Below are positions 26,758-33,706 of a DNA stretch of 58,732 nucleotides, one piece after another. The notes beneath the pieces are model-generated. The model was not told the origin of the DNA. It saw only the letters and a list, made by a program, of their open reading frames with translations, and made no database searches. A program made the translations under genes and the position numbers. Numbering within the stretch: the first letter of the stretch is position 1; every line of letters starts with the position of its first letter. Source of the stretch: an uncultured Clostridia bacterium (GTDB taxonomy: Bacteria > Bacillota_I > Bacilli_A > RF39 > UBA660); the NCBI GenBank assembly GCA_947165135.1, contig CAMUZE010000006.1, forward strand, positions 1-58,732, read 5' to 3'.

Positions 26758-27225
26758 AATTTTCTACTGCGACCTGTTTCTTCTTCGTGGCATTTTAATA
26801 CGTCTTCTAATGTATATCCACTATGTAGTAATATCTTTTGATTAGAATCATGCATACCACAAACTATTTGTCTAAAATTTGCGCCACTTAAGACTCCAAT
26901 TAAACCAGTTCCAATTGCAATAGTTGCAATTTCTTCTCCGCTTGCTGGAATATTATCAAAACATTCCTTTATTATTTCTCTTTGGTTATCTCTCCATCCA
27001 TTTTTTAATGAGTGACAAACAATTGCATGAAATGTTTTATCTCCAACTTCTTTTGATAAAATAGTCCCAATTTCATGTCCTCCACAATTTGCAAGTGACC
27101 TCCAATACTTTTCTGCAACTTCACCAGCAAATCCACAAATCATTATATCCTTCAGTATTTATTGCAAAAGCTATATGTTTTGCTTCAGTTCTAAATACGT
27201 TACCTTGTACAGTTTTAACTACCAT
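26742..27225 (-). pseudogene. Macro-domain-like protein split by a one-base frameshift
   Basis: Two overlapping frames on the minus strand read as one protein. The 5' part (ATG at 27225, MVVKTVQGNVFRTEAKHIAF, then INTEGYND) goes out of frame at a GATTT near 27143. Dropping one T gives NDCGFAGEVAEKYW and joins the 3' frame to the stop at 26742, about 160 residues. The joined sequence looks like a macro (ADP-ribose-binding) domain: GNVF.. at the start, KTFHAIVCHS, and IATIAIGTGLIGVLSG, which matches the family's phosphate-binding loop. Either a real disruption or a base-call error in a T-run; I cannot tell which. An ATG at 27143 could also start the 3' part alone. Confidence 0.6.
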
Positions 27226-27300
27226 AATATGCCTTTTTTCTTTAGAAAATATTATACATTCCATAAGAAATTTGATATAATAGATTTGTAGGTGAAATAT

Positions 27301-28287
27301 ATGAATGAAAAGCAAAAAGAGCAAATCAAAAATATAGTTTATACATTTGCACATTTAGCAAATATAAATGATCAACAAGAATGTGATAGTTTAATTAACA
27401 AATTAAATAGTATGAATGAAGAAGATGTTATAGATTATTTAATTGTTTCTTTAAATGATTTAGCTAAAAAAGGAATGTTAAAAGAAGAAGATATATATTC
27501 TAGAATAGACTTATTAACACAAATCTCTTCAAAATATCCTACAAAAGAGAGTTTATTTGAAAGATTAAATTTTTTAAAAACAATGAATATGGAACATCCA
27601 GAAATGCCACTTACTGAGAATCACAAATTAGTAATTGAAGCATTTGATGCATTTAATAAATTAATTAAAAATCATTTTGATACATATTATACTGGTGGAT
27701 TAATGGGTTACCTAGCAATAAATAGACCACTTGAGAGGTATCATGGTGACTTGGATTTATTTATTAATGAAGATCAATTGGAAGAATTATATGAATTAGT
27801 TAAACAAAGTGATGACTTTGAATTTATAAGTAACATGAATGATAAAGATGAAACGGGTCATGAATTTAAAATACAATATAAAGGTACACCTATGAGTATA
27901 GGGCTATTCTTATTTGAAAGAACAGCTAATAATGAGATTATATTAAAAAGTTATTATCACAGAAACAATAATCCCGATGAAGAACTATTAGTTAATTCAT
28001 GTCATTTAACTTATGAATATTCAGAAATGATGTTTTCAAGTGAAGTAAGATATCATAATGGATACCCATATAGAATGCAAAGTTTAGAAAGCATTTATAA
28101 TGCAAAAAAGAATGCTAGACCAAAAGATAAATATGATGCAGAATTAATAAAGGATTATTTAGATTTAAGCATTGATGAAGAAATGGATAGAATAAATGGT
28201 ATGAATATATCTGAAAAAGCAAAAAATGCCGATGGTTCTGTAGTTACACAAATTGAAAAAATAATGAATGAAACAATTTCTAGATAA
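27301..28287 (+). CDS. Predicted nucleotidyltransferase-fold protein
   Basis: 328 residues from the ATG at 27301, 7 bases after AGGTGA. The N-terminal 105 residues are helical. Residues about 120-160 carry a minimal nucleotidyltransferase signature: TGGLMGYLAINRPLERYHGDLDLFI, that is a Gly-rich helix start and HxDLD metal-binding acids, as in LinB/AbiEii-type proteins. A third acid is probably in the following strand region (FKIQYKGTPMSIGLFLFE). The substrate is unknown. It stands alone between the macro-like gene and tRNA-Leu. Confidence 0.6.
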   Translation: MNEKQKEQIKNIVYTFAHLANINDQQECDSLINKLNSMNEEDVIDYLIVSLNDLAKKGMLKEEDIYSRIDLLTQISSKYPTKESLFERLNFLKTMNMEHPEMPLTENHKLVIEAFDAFNKLIKNHFDTYYTGGLMGYLAINRPLERYHGDLDLFINEDQLEELYELVKQSDDFEFISNMNDKDETGHEFKIQYKGTPMSIGLFLFERTANNEIILKSYYHRNNNPDEELLVNSCHLTYEYSEMMFSSEVRYHNGYPYRMQSLESIYNAKKNARPKDKYDAELIKDYLDLSIDEEMDRINGMNISEKAKNADGSVVTQIEKIMNETISR

Positions 28288-28290
28288 ATA

Positions 28291-28320
28291 AAAAGGTTAA
28301 GTAAATTAACCTTTTAATTT
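28291..28320 (+). terminator. Terminator after the nucleotidyltransferase-like gene
   Basis: AAAAGGTTAA / TTAACCTTTT hairpin with a 5-base loop; A- and T-flanked, so it could also end the tRNA-Leu transcript from the other side. Confidence 0.8.
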
Positions 28321-28324
28321 TAAA

Positions 28325-28411
28325 TGGTGCAAGAGAAGGGAGTCGAACCCTCAAGGTATTACTACCGGCAGATTTTGAGTCTGCTGCGTCTACCAATTCC
28401 GCCACACTTGC
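28325..28411 (-). tRNA. tRNA-Leu (anticodon CAA)
   Basis: Minus strand, 87 bases with encoded CCA. Acceptor GCAAGTG against CTCTTGC (one T-T mismatch), D-arm with GGCGGAATTGGTAGACGC, anticodon stem GCAGA/TCTGC with loop CTCAAAA (CAA), a class II variable arm (CGGTAGTAATACCTT) and the T-arm GGG-TTCGACT-CCC. Confidence 0.94.
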
Positions 28412-28482
28412 ATAAAAAAATTATAACATAATTTACTATTATTTTTCAATTGTTATGTTATAATATTTTACGGAGGGAAATA

Positions 28483-29193
28483 ATGATAGAATTAGTTGAT
28501 ATATCTTATCAAGTAGATAATAAAAAAATACTTGATAAAATTAATATAAAATTTGATAGTAATTTTACTGTTATTACTGGTCCAAATGGAAGTGGAAAAT
28601 CAACTCTTGCTAAGATCATCATGGGGATTATTAAACCCACTAGTGGCAAGATTTTATATAATGGTGAAGATATTACATCATGGTCTATAGATAAAAGAGC
28701 AAATGCGGGAATATCATTCTCATTTCAACAACCTGTTAAATTTAAAGGATTAACTGTTCATGACTTAATAAATATATCTTCAGGTGAAGAAATGACAGTG
28801 CATGATGCATGTGAAGTATTATCAAAAGTTGGATTATGTGCTAAAGAATATATAGATAGAGAAATAGACAGTTCACTTTCTGGAGGAGAACTTAAACGTA
28901 TTGAAATAGCAAGTGTATCAGTAAGAAATTCTAAAATCACTTTATTTGATGAACCAGAGGCTGGAATAGATTTGTGGAGTTTTAATAACTTAATTAAAAT
29001 ATTTAAAGATTTAAGAGAAAAGAATAATAGTAAGACTATTATAATTTCACATCAAGAAAGAATTATTAATATTGCTGATAAAATTATTTTGTTAGAAAAT
29101 GGTAAAGTAAAAGAGATTAAAGATTCTAAGGAACTAGATAAAGTAATTCATGTTACTCCTTGTTGTAAAGTTGGAGGTGAATTACATGAATAA
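28483..29193 (+). CDS. sufC: SUF Fe-S assembly ATPase SufC
   Basis: 236 residues. ABC-type ATPase of the Fe-S scaffold, with Walker A GPNGSGKS, a Q-loop (SFQQPV), the signature LSGGELKR, Walker B ITLFDEP and the switch His in IISHQERI. The long stretch between Q-loop and signature is of SufC type. The ATG at 28483 follows GGAGGG; upstream codons in frame lack an RBS. An extended -10 (TGTTATAAT) lies about 25 bases before. The partner gene starts 8 bases before this stop. Confidence 0.92.
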   Translation: MIELVDISYQVDNKKILDKINIKFDSNFTVITGPNGSGKSTLAKIIMGIIKPTSGKILYNGEDITSWSIDKRANAGISFSFQQPVKFKGLTVHDLINISSGEEMTVHDACEVLSKVGLCAKEYIDREIDSSLSGGELKRIEIASVSVRNSKITLFDEPEAGIDLWSFNNLIKIFKDLREKNNSKTIIISHQERIINIADKIILLENGKVKEIKDSKELDKVIHVTPCCKVGGELHE

Positions 29194-30103
29194 TTTGGAT
29201 GAAAGATTATTAAAAATAATTAATGAGGAATTCACTAAAAAAGATAGTGCATATAATATTAGAAAAGATGGTAAAAGTATAGATAGAGCATCTACTGATA
29301 ATATTAAAATAGAGTCTAAAACTGACAAAGAAGGAATAGATATCTATGTTAAAGAGGGTACTATCAATGGATATGTTCATATTCCAGTATTATTAACTAA
29401 GAATGGTTTTAGTGATAAAGTTTATAATGATTTTCATATTGGAAAACATTCTATAGTAGTAATTAATGCAGGATGTGGAATACATAATGATGCTCATAAA
29501 GATAGTTCACATAATGGCATTCATAGATTTTTTGTAGAAGAAGGTTCTTATGTTAAATATATTGAAAAACATTATGGAGAAGGAGAAGGTACTGGTAAAA
29601 AAATACTTGATCCTGTTACAGAAGTATATTTAGGTAAAAATGCAACATTAGAGATGGATACTGCACAAATAAGAGGTGTTTCTTCAACAATTAGAAGTAC
29701 TAAAGCAATACTTGAAGATGGAGCAAAACTTGTAATTGGTGAAAAGATAATGACTCATGAAGATCAAACTGCTAAAACAATATTTGAGGTAACTCTTAAT
29801 GGTAAAAAATCTAGTGCTAAAGTAACATCTAGAAGTGTTGCGACAGAAAACTCACATCAGGAATTTGTATCAAACGTAATTGGTAATAATGATTGCTTTG
29901 CTCATGTAGAATGTGATGCAATTATTAAAGATAATGCTAGTGTTACTAGTGATCCTAAAATTAGTGCAAATCATATTGATGCAAGATTAATTCATGAAGC
30001 AACTATTGGTAAGATAGCAGGTGAGCAGTTAATTAAATTAATGACACTTGGTTTATCAAAGAAAAAAGCTGAAGAAACTATAATAAATGGATTCTTAAAA
30101 TAA
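29186..30103 (+). CDS. Short SufB/SufD-family scaffold protein
   Basis: 305 residues from the ATG after GGAGGTGAATTAC; a typical SufB has about 465. It has the family's right-handed beta-helix pattern: GCGIHNDAHKDSSHNGIHRFFVEEGS (about 93-120), KNATLEMDTAQIRG, SRSVATENSHQEFVSNVIG and DPKISANHIDARLIHEATIGKI with the conserved late His. It lacks the long N-terminal region of canonical SufB. Paired only with SufC, it resembles the minimal two-component SmsCB/SufBC scaffold. No SufS, SufU or second SufB/D gene is next to it. Confidence 0.85.
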   Translation: MNNLDERLLKIINEEFTKKDSAYNIRKDGKSIDRASTDNIKIESKTDKEGIDIYVKEGTINGYVHIPVLLTKNGFSDKVYNDFHIGKHSIVVINAGCGIHNDAHKDSSHNGIHRFFVEEGSYVKYIEKHYGEGEGTGKKILDPVTEVYLGKNATLEMDTAQIRGVSSTIRSTKAILEDGAKLVIGEKIMTHEDQTAKTIFEVTLNGKKSSAKVTSRSVATENSHQEFVSNVIGNNDCFAHVECDAIIKDNASVTSDPKISANHIDARLIHEATIGKIAGEQLIKLMTLGLSKKKAEETIINGFLK

Positions 30104-30109
30104 TATTGT

Positions 30110-30146
30110 AAACTAGTTGTATTTACATATATACAACTAGTTTTTT
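30110..30146 (+). terminator. Terminator of the suf pair
   Basis: Thirteen-base stem AAACTAGTTGTAT / ATACAACTAGTTT with a T-run. Confidence 0.88.
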
Positions 30147-30181
30147 ATTATGCTATAATTGTAAGGTAGGGAAGTGATTAT

Positions 30182-31375
30182 ATGAGAAACGTTGGTACTG
30201 TTGTAAGAGGTATCAGAACTCCAATCATTAAGGCTGGAGATGATCTTGCTAGTATAGTTGTTGACAGTTTAATGGCTGCTAGTAAGAGCGAAAATTTTGA
30301 ATTTGAAGATAGGGATGTTGTTGCTATAACAGAAGCAGTTGTAGGTATAAGTGAAGGAAACTTTGCAACTTTAGACCAAATAGCAAAGGATATAAAAAAT
30401 AAACTTCATAATTCAGAACATATTGGAATTGTATTTCCAATCTTAAGTAGAAATAGGTTTGCTGTATTATTATCAGCTATGGCAAGATCAACTAAAAAGA
30501 TAACATTATTATCAAGTTATCCATCTGATGAAGTTGGAAATGATATTTTATATAAAGATGATTTAATTAAATATGGTATTAATCCTTCAACAGACTTAAT
30601 TACTGAAGCAGAATATAAAGAGAAATTTAGTCATTTTAAACATTTATTTACTGGTGTAAATATGTATGAAGTATATAAAGATTTAGTAGAAAAAGAAAAT
30701 TGTGAATTTGAAATGGTATTTTCTAATAAACCAGAAGACATTTTGAATTATACGAAAGATGTAATTGTCTGTGATATTCATACAAGATTTGATACTAAAA
30801 AGAAAATCGTTGATAAAGACAGTAGTGCAAATGTTATTATGATGAGTGATATTTTAACTGAAAGTGTTGATGGTAGTGGATATTCACCATATGGACTTTT
30901 AGGAAGTAATCGTTCTACAGAAGAAAGAGTTAAATTATTCCCAAGAACTGGTGATGTTCTTGTAAATAAAATTCAAGAAATGCTAAAAGAAAAAACTGGA
31001 AAAACTATTGAAGTAATGGTTTATGGAGATGGAGCATTTAAAGATCCGGTTGGAAAGATTTGGGAGCTTGCAGACCCTGTAGTTAGTCCTGCTTATACTA
31101 AGGGACTTGAAGGAAGCCCAAATGAAATAAAATTAAAATATTTTAGTGAAAATAAATTTAAAGATTTACATGGAGAAGAACTTAAAAAAGCTATGATTGA
31201 TGAAATCAAAGCTAAAGATAAAGAATTAAAAGGAAGTATGGCTACACAAGGTACTACACCAAGACGTTATACTGACTTACTTGGAAGTTTATGTGACTTA
31301 ACAAGTGGTAGCGGAGATAAAGGAACTCCAGTAGTTCTTATTCAAAGATATTTTACAAATTATAGCAATGAGTAG
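30182..31375 (+). CDS. CofE-like gamma-glutamyl ligase family protein
   Basis: 397 residues of the family annotated as coenzyme F420-0:L-glutamate ligase. Recognisable blocks are VRGIRTPIIKAGDD (about 8-21), DVVAITEAVVG with GNFATLDQIA, VFPILSRNRFA, DSSANVIMMSDI, GLLGSNRSTEER and VMVYGDGAFKDPVGKIWELADPVV. This organism type is not expected to make F420, so the acceptor is more likely something else, for example folate or another cofactor. No F420 or folate genes are visible here. It has an extended -10 (TGCTATAAT) upstream and its own terminator, so it is a single-gene unit. Confidence 0.8.
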   Translation: MRNVGTVVRGIRTPIIKAGDDLASIVVDSLMAASKSENFEFEDRDVVAITEAVVGISEGNFATLDQIAKDIKNKLHNSEHIGIVFPILSRNRFAVLLSAMARSTKKITLLSSYPSDEVGNDILYKDDLIKYGINPSTDLITEAEYKEKFSHFKHLFTGVNMYEVYKDLVEKENCEFEMVFSNKPEDILNYTKDVIVCDIHTRFDTKKKIVDKDSSANVIMMSDILTESVDGSGYSPYGLLGSNRSTEERVKLFPRTGDVLVNKIQEMLKEKTGKTIEVMVYGDGAFKDPVGKIWELADPVVSPAYTKGLEGSPNEIKLKYFSENKFKDLHGEELKKAMIDEIKAKDKELKGSMATQGTTPRRYTDLLGSLCDLTSGSGDKGTPVVLIQRYFTNYSNE

Positions 31376-31396
31376 TTAATATTAACTACTTTTTTG
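31371..31396 (+). terminator. Terminator of the CofE-like gene
   Basis: AGTAGTTAAT / ATTAACTACT overlapping the stop codon, followed by six T. Confidence 0.85.
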
Positions 31397-31419
31397 TTAT
31401 AATATTGTTAGGTGATTAT

Positions 31420-32169
31420 ATGCAGATAAATAAATTTAAGAAAAAAGGTAAAAATAAATATGAAATTATTTTTGATAATACTTCATTACTTCTATACGAA
31501 GACATTATTTTAAAATATGATTTGCTTATTAAGAAAGATATAGATGAGCATTTATTAGATGAAATAATAAGTGAAAATTCATTTTATGATGCATATGATA
31601 CTGCTTTAAGTTATATTGAAACTAAACTTAGAACTAGAAAAGAAATAGAAGATTATTTAGAAAGAAAAGGATTTGATAATAAATATATAGATTATGCAAT
31701 AGATAAATTAAATAAAATGAATCTTTTAGACGATAAATTATATGTAACTGCATTTGTTAATGATAAAGTTAATTTAACTTTAGATGGGCCATACAAAATA
31801 AGACAAGATTTATTAAATATGGATATTGATGAATGTATAATAGATAATTATTTAAATACTATCGATAATAAAGTGTGGGAAGATAAAATAGATAAGATAA
31901 TAAGTAAAAAATCATCTAGCATGAATAATAAAAGTTATTATATGTTTTTTAATAAACTTAAAAATGATTTATATCTAAAAGGGTATAGTAAAGAATTAAT
32001 AGAGTCAAAAATTTCGAATATCAAGTATGAATCTGATTCAATTGATAAAGATATGTCTAAAGCTATAAAGAAATATAAAAATGATAAAAATAGAATTATT
32101 GGATATTTAATGAGAAAAGGATATTCTTATGATGATATTAAATCATCTTTAAATGAATTTATGGAATAA
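31420..32169 (+). CDS. recX: RecX-family regulator of RecA
   Basis: 249 residues from the ATG at 31420 (RBS TTAGGTG). RecX caps RecA filaments. The three-helix repeats are visible: ALSYIETKLRTRKEIEDYLERKGFD (split over about 62-90), DKLYVTAFVNDKVNLTLDGPYKI, then the RecX-typical C-terminal repeats ending IGYLMRKGYSYDDIKSSL. Long for RecX, as in Bacillus. No recA in the window. Confidence 0.85.
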   Translation: MQINKFKKKGKNKYEIIFDNTSLLLYEDIILKYDLLIKKDIDEHLLDEIISENSFYDAYDTALSYIETKLRTRKEIEDYLERKGFDNKYIDYAIDKLNKMNLLDDKLYVTAFVNDKVNLTLDGPYKIRQDLLNMDIDECIIDNYLNTIDNKVWEDKIDKIISKKSSSMNNKSYYMFFNKLKNDLYLKGYSKELIESKISNIKYESDSIDKDMSKAIKKYKNDKNRIIGYLMRKGYSYDDIKSSLNEFME

Positions 32170-32170
32170 A

Positions 32171-32192
32171 AAAAGGATTTTAAAATCCTTTT
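32171..32192. terminator. Bidirectional terminator, recX/prsA
   Basis: Palindrome AAAAGGATTTTAAAATCCTTTT between the two converging stop codons with flanking A- and T-runs. Confidence 0.88.
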
Positions 32193-32193
32193 T

Positions 32194-33159
32194 TTATTCA
32201 TATTGAGCCATTAATTTATCATATTCTTTTTGTAATTCTTCATCTTTAAAGTTTGTTTTATATTTTTCTCTTAATGCTTTTAATGCTTTATTACTAAATC
32301 CATCTTCTGTTTCAATCTCACTACCAATAATAGTTCTAATGTGATCTTCAACATCTTTTAATTCTTTTTTATCATCTTGAGATACTTTATATAGAATATG
32401 ATAACCATATGATGATTTAACTGGAGTTTCACTATATTTACCATTTTCAAGATTATTAAGAGCATTTACTACATCTTCATCATAATCTCCAATATTTATT
32501 TTTCCAAGACTTCCGCCTTTTGAAGCAGTTGTTTTGTCTTTTGAATATTCTTTTGCTAAATCATCAAAACTTTTTCCTTCTTTTAATTTACTAATAACTT
32601 CATTTGCTTTTTCTAATGCTTTATTTTCTGCTTCAGTTTTTTCTTCAGAAGATGCGTCACTTGCAGCATCTATTGTGATTAGAATATGTTTTGCGTCAAT
32701 GTCACCAAAATATACATTTTCATAATAATCATTTAATTGTTTTTCATTAACACTTTCTTTAGCATAATCGCTAACCCATAAATCTCTTTTATATTCTAAT
32801 GATAGATAGTCTTCATATGCTTCTTCACTAGATACACCATAATAATATTGTAAATATAATTCAAAGTTGTTTTCTGCTCCTGCATCTTTAGCATTTTTCT
32901 TAGCAGCTTTTACTGCATCTTTAATATAACTCTTTTCTTCACTAGTAGTTTCATATAATTTATTTAATAACTTAGTATCTATTAAAGTAATTATTTTACT
33001 AGTTCCTCCATCTTTCTTTAATGCTTTGTATAAATCTTCTGAACTAATAGCGTCTATTCCTTCAAAAGTTACAACTGCATTTTCTCCATTTGATAATTTT
33101 ACATGACCACATCCTGAAATTAATAATAAACAAGCTAGAATTAAAAATAATTTTTTCAT
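32194..33159 (-). CDS. prsA: PrsA-like lipoprotein foldase (parvulin PPIase)
   Basis: 321 residues. Lipoprotein signal with lipobox LISGC (Cys17), so it is anchored on the outer face of the membrane. The N-terminal part is SurA-like and helical; the parvulin domain covers about residues 150-255 (AKHILITID, GKSFDDLAKEYSKD, GGSLGKINIGD, KSSYGYHILYKV). It helps exported proteins fold, which fits a cell exporting the large Cys-containing surface proteins found elsewhere in this window. Single gene, RBS GGGAGG. Confidence 0.9.
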   Translation of the reverse strand: MKKLFLILACLLLISGCGHVKLSNGENAVVTFEGIDAISSEDLYKALKKDGGTSKIITLIDTKLLNKLYETTSEEKSYIKDAVKAAKKNAKDAGAENNFELYLQYYYGVSSEEAYEDYLSLEYKRDLWVSDYAKESVNEKQLNDYYENVYFGDIDAKHILITIDAASDASSEEKTEAENKALEKANEVISKLKEGKSFDDLAKEYSKDKTTASKGGSLGKINIGDYDEDVVNALNNLENGKYSETPVKSSYGYHILYKVSQDDKKELKDVEDHIRTIIGSEIETEDGFSNKALKALREKYKTNFKDEELQKEYDKLMAQYE

Positions 33160-33240
33160 AAATTCCTCCCAACTCTTATTATCATAGCAAATTAATATTT
33201 AAAATACAAGTAATTAACATACACAAAAATTAATTAATCA

Positions 33241-33249
33241 CATACTATA
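33241..33249 (+). promoter_or_regulatory. Possible sporulation-sigma -10 (CATANNNTA)
   Basis: CATACTATA fits the sigma-E/sigma-K -10 form CATANNNTA and lies 32 bases before the first small spore peptide. The -35 is not clear, so this is only suggestive. Confidence 0.35.
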
Positions 33250-33281
33250 AGAGTGAAAGATAAAAAAGGAGGAATGTTTTT

Positions 33282-33380
33282 ATGAATACAACTTGCGGAA
33301 GAGGAAATGGAATTTCTGGCGCAGCATTTGCATTAGTATTATTTATATTATTAGTAATCATACTAGGTGCTTTTATCTAA
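33282..33380 (+). CDS. YjcZ-family tiny sporulation membrane peptide
   Basis: 32 residues: a polar N-terminus MNTTCGRGNGISG and then one hydrophobic helix ending LGAFI. This Gly-rich head plus FALVLFILLVIIL helix is the pattern of the YjcZ/SscA group of tiny spore proteins in Bacillota, some of which are needed for coat assembly or germination. The RBS AAGGAGGAATG is perfect. Below the size limit of most gene finders. Followed 20 bases later by a second such gene. Confidence 0.75.
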   Translation: MNTTCGRGNGISGAAFALVLFILLVIILGAFI

Positions 33381-33400
33381 TTTAAGGAGGTGAAAGTATA

Positions 33401-33499
33401 ATGTATCCATGTTGTAATCAGGGAAGTAATATTTTCTTTATAATATTGATTTTATTCATCCTTTTAGCTATACTTTTTGGAACTCTACAAGGATGGTAA
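33401..33499 (+). CDS. YjcZ-like tiny membrane peptide, second copy
   Basis: 32 residues starting MYPCCNQGSN, then a single helix FFIILILFILLAIL and ending GTLQGW. Same length and plan as the preceding gene, with a CC pair in place of the Gly-rich head. RBS AAGGAGGTG. Together with its neighbour and the terminator it forms a two-gene transcript, probably made during sporulation. Confidence 0.7.
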   Translation: MYPCCNQGSNIFFIILILFILLAILFGTLQGW

Positions 33500-33504
33500 T
33501 TAAC

Positions 33505-33526
33505 AAAGAGGTTTTCCTCTTTTTAA
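33505..33526 (+). terminator. Terminator of the two small spore genes
   Basis: AAAGAGG / CCTCTTT with a TTTT loop and T-run. The following 120 bases to the lon promoter are AT-rich with no gene. Confidence 0.85.
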
Positions 33527-33653
33527 TTTTGTTTTGGTTTTTAAAAAAAGATATTTTAGCACTCTTATCATATATTATTTTTTTTATTTTTGCAATAAAA
33601 AAATAAATAATTTTTTAAATAAAAAGTTTTTTTAAAAAAATGATTTTTTGGTG

Positions 33654-33682
33654 TTTACATTTTAAAAAATTGACTTTATAAT
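33654..33682 (+). promoter_or_regulatory. Sigma-A promoter of lon
   Basis: TTTACA (33654-33659), 17-base spacer, perfect TATAAT (33677-33682). Confidence 0.7.
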
Positions 33683-33706
33683 AATGAGTCAAGCAGGAGG
33701 TAAAAC

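Noticed and set aside
33546-33570. CIRCE-like heat-shock operator upstream of lon (TTAGCACTC)
   Set aside because: Only the left half-site is present; nine bases on, the sequence does not read GAGTGCTAA.
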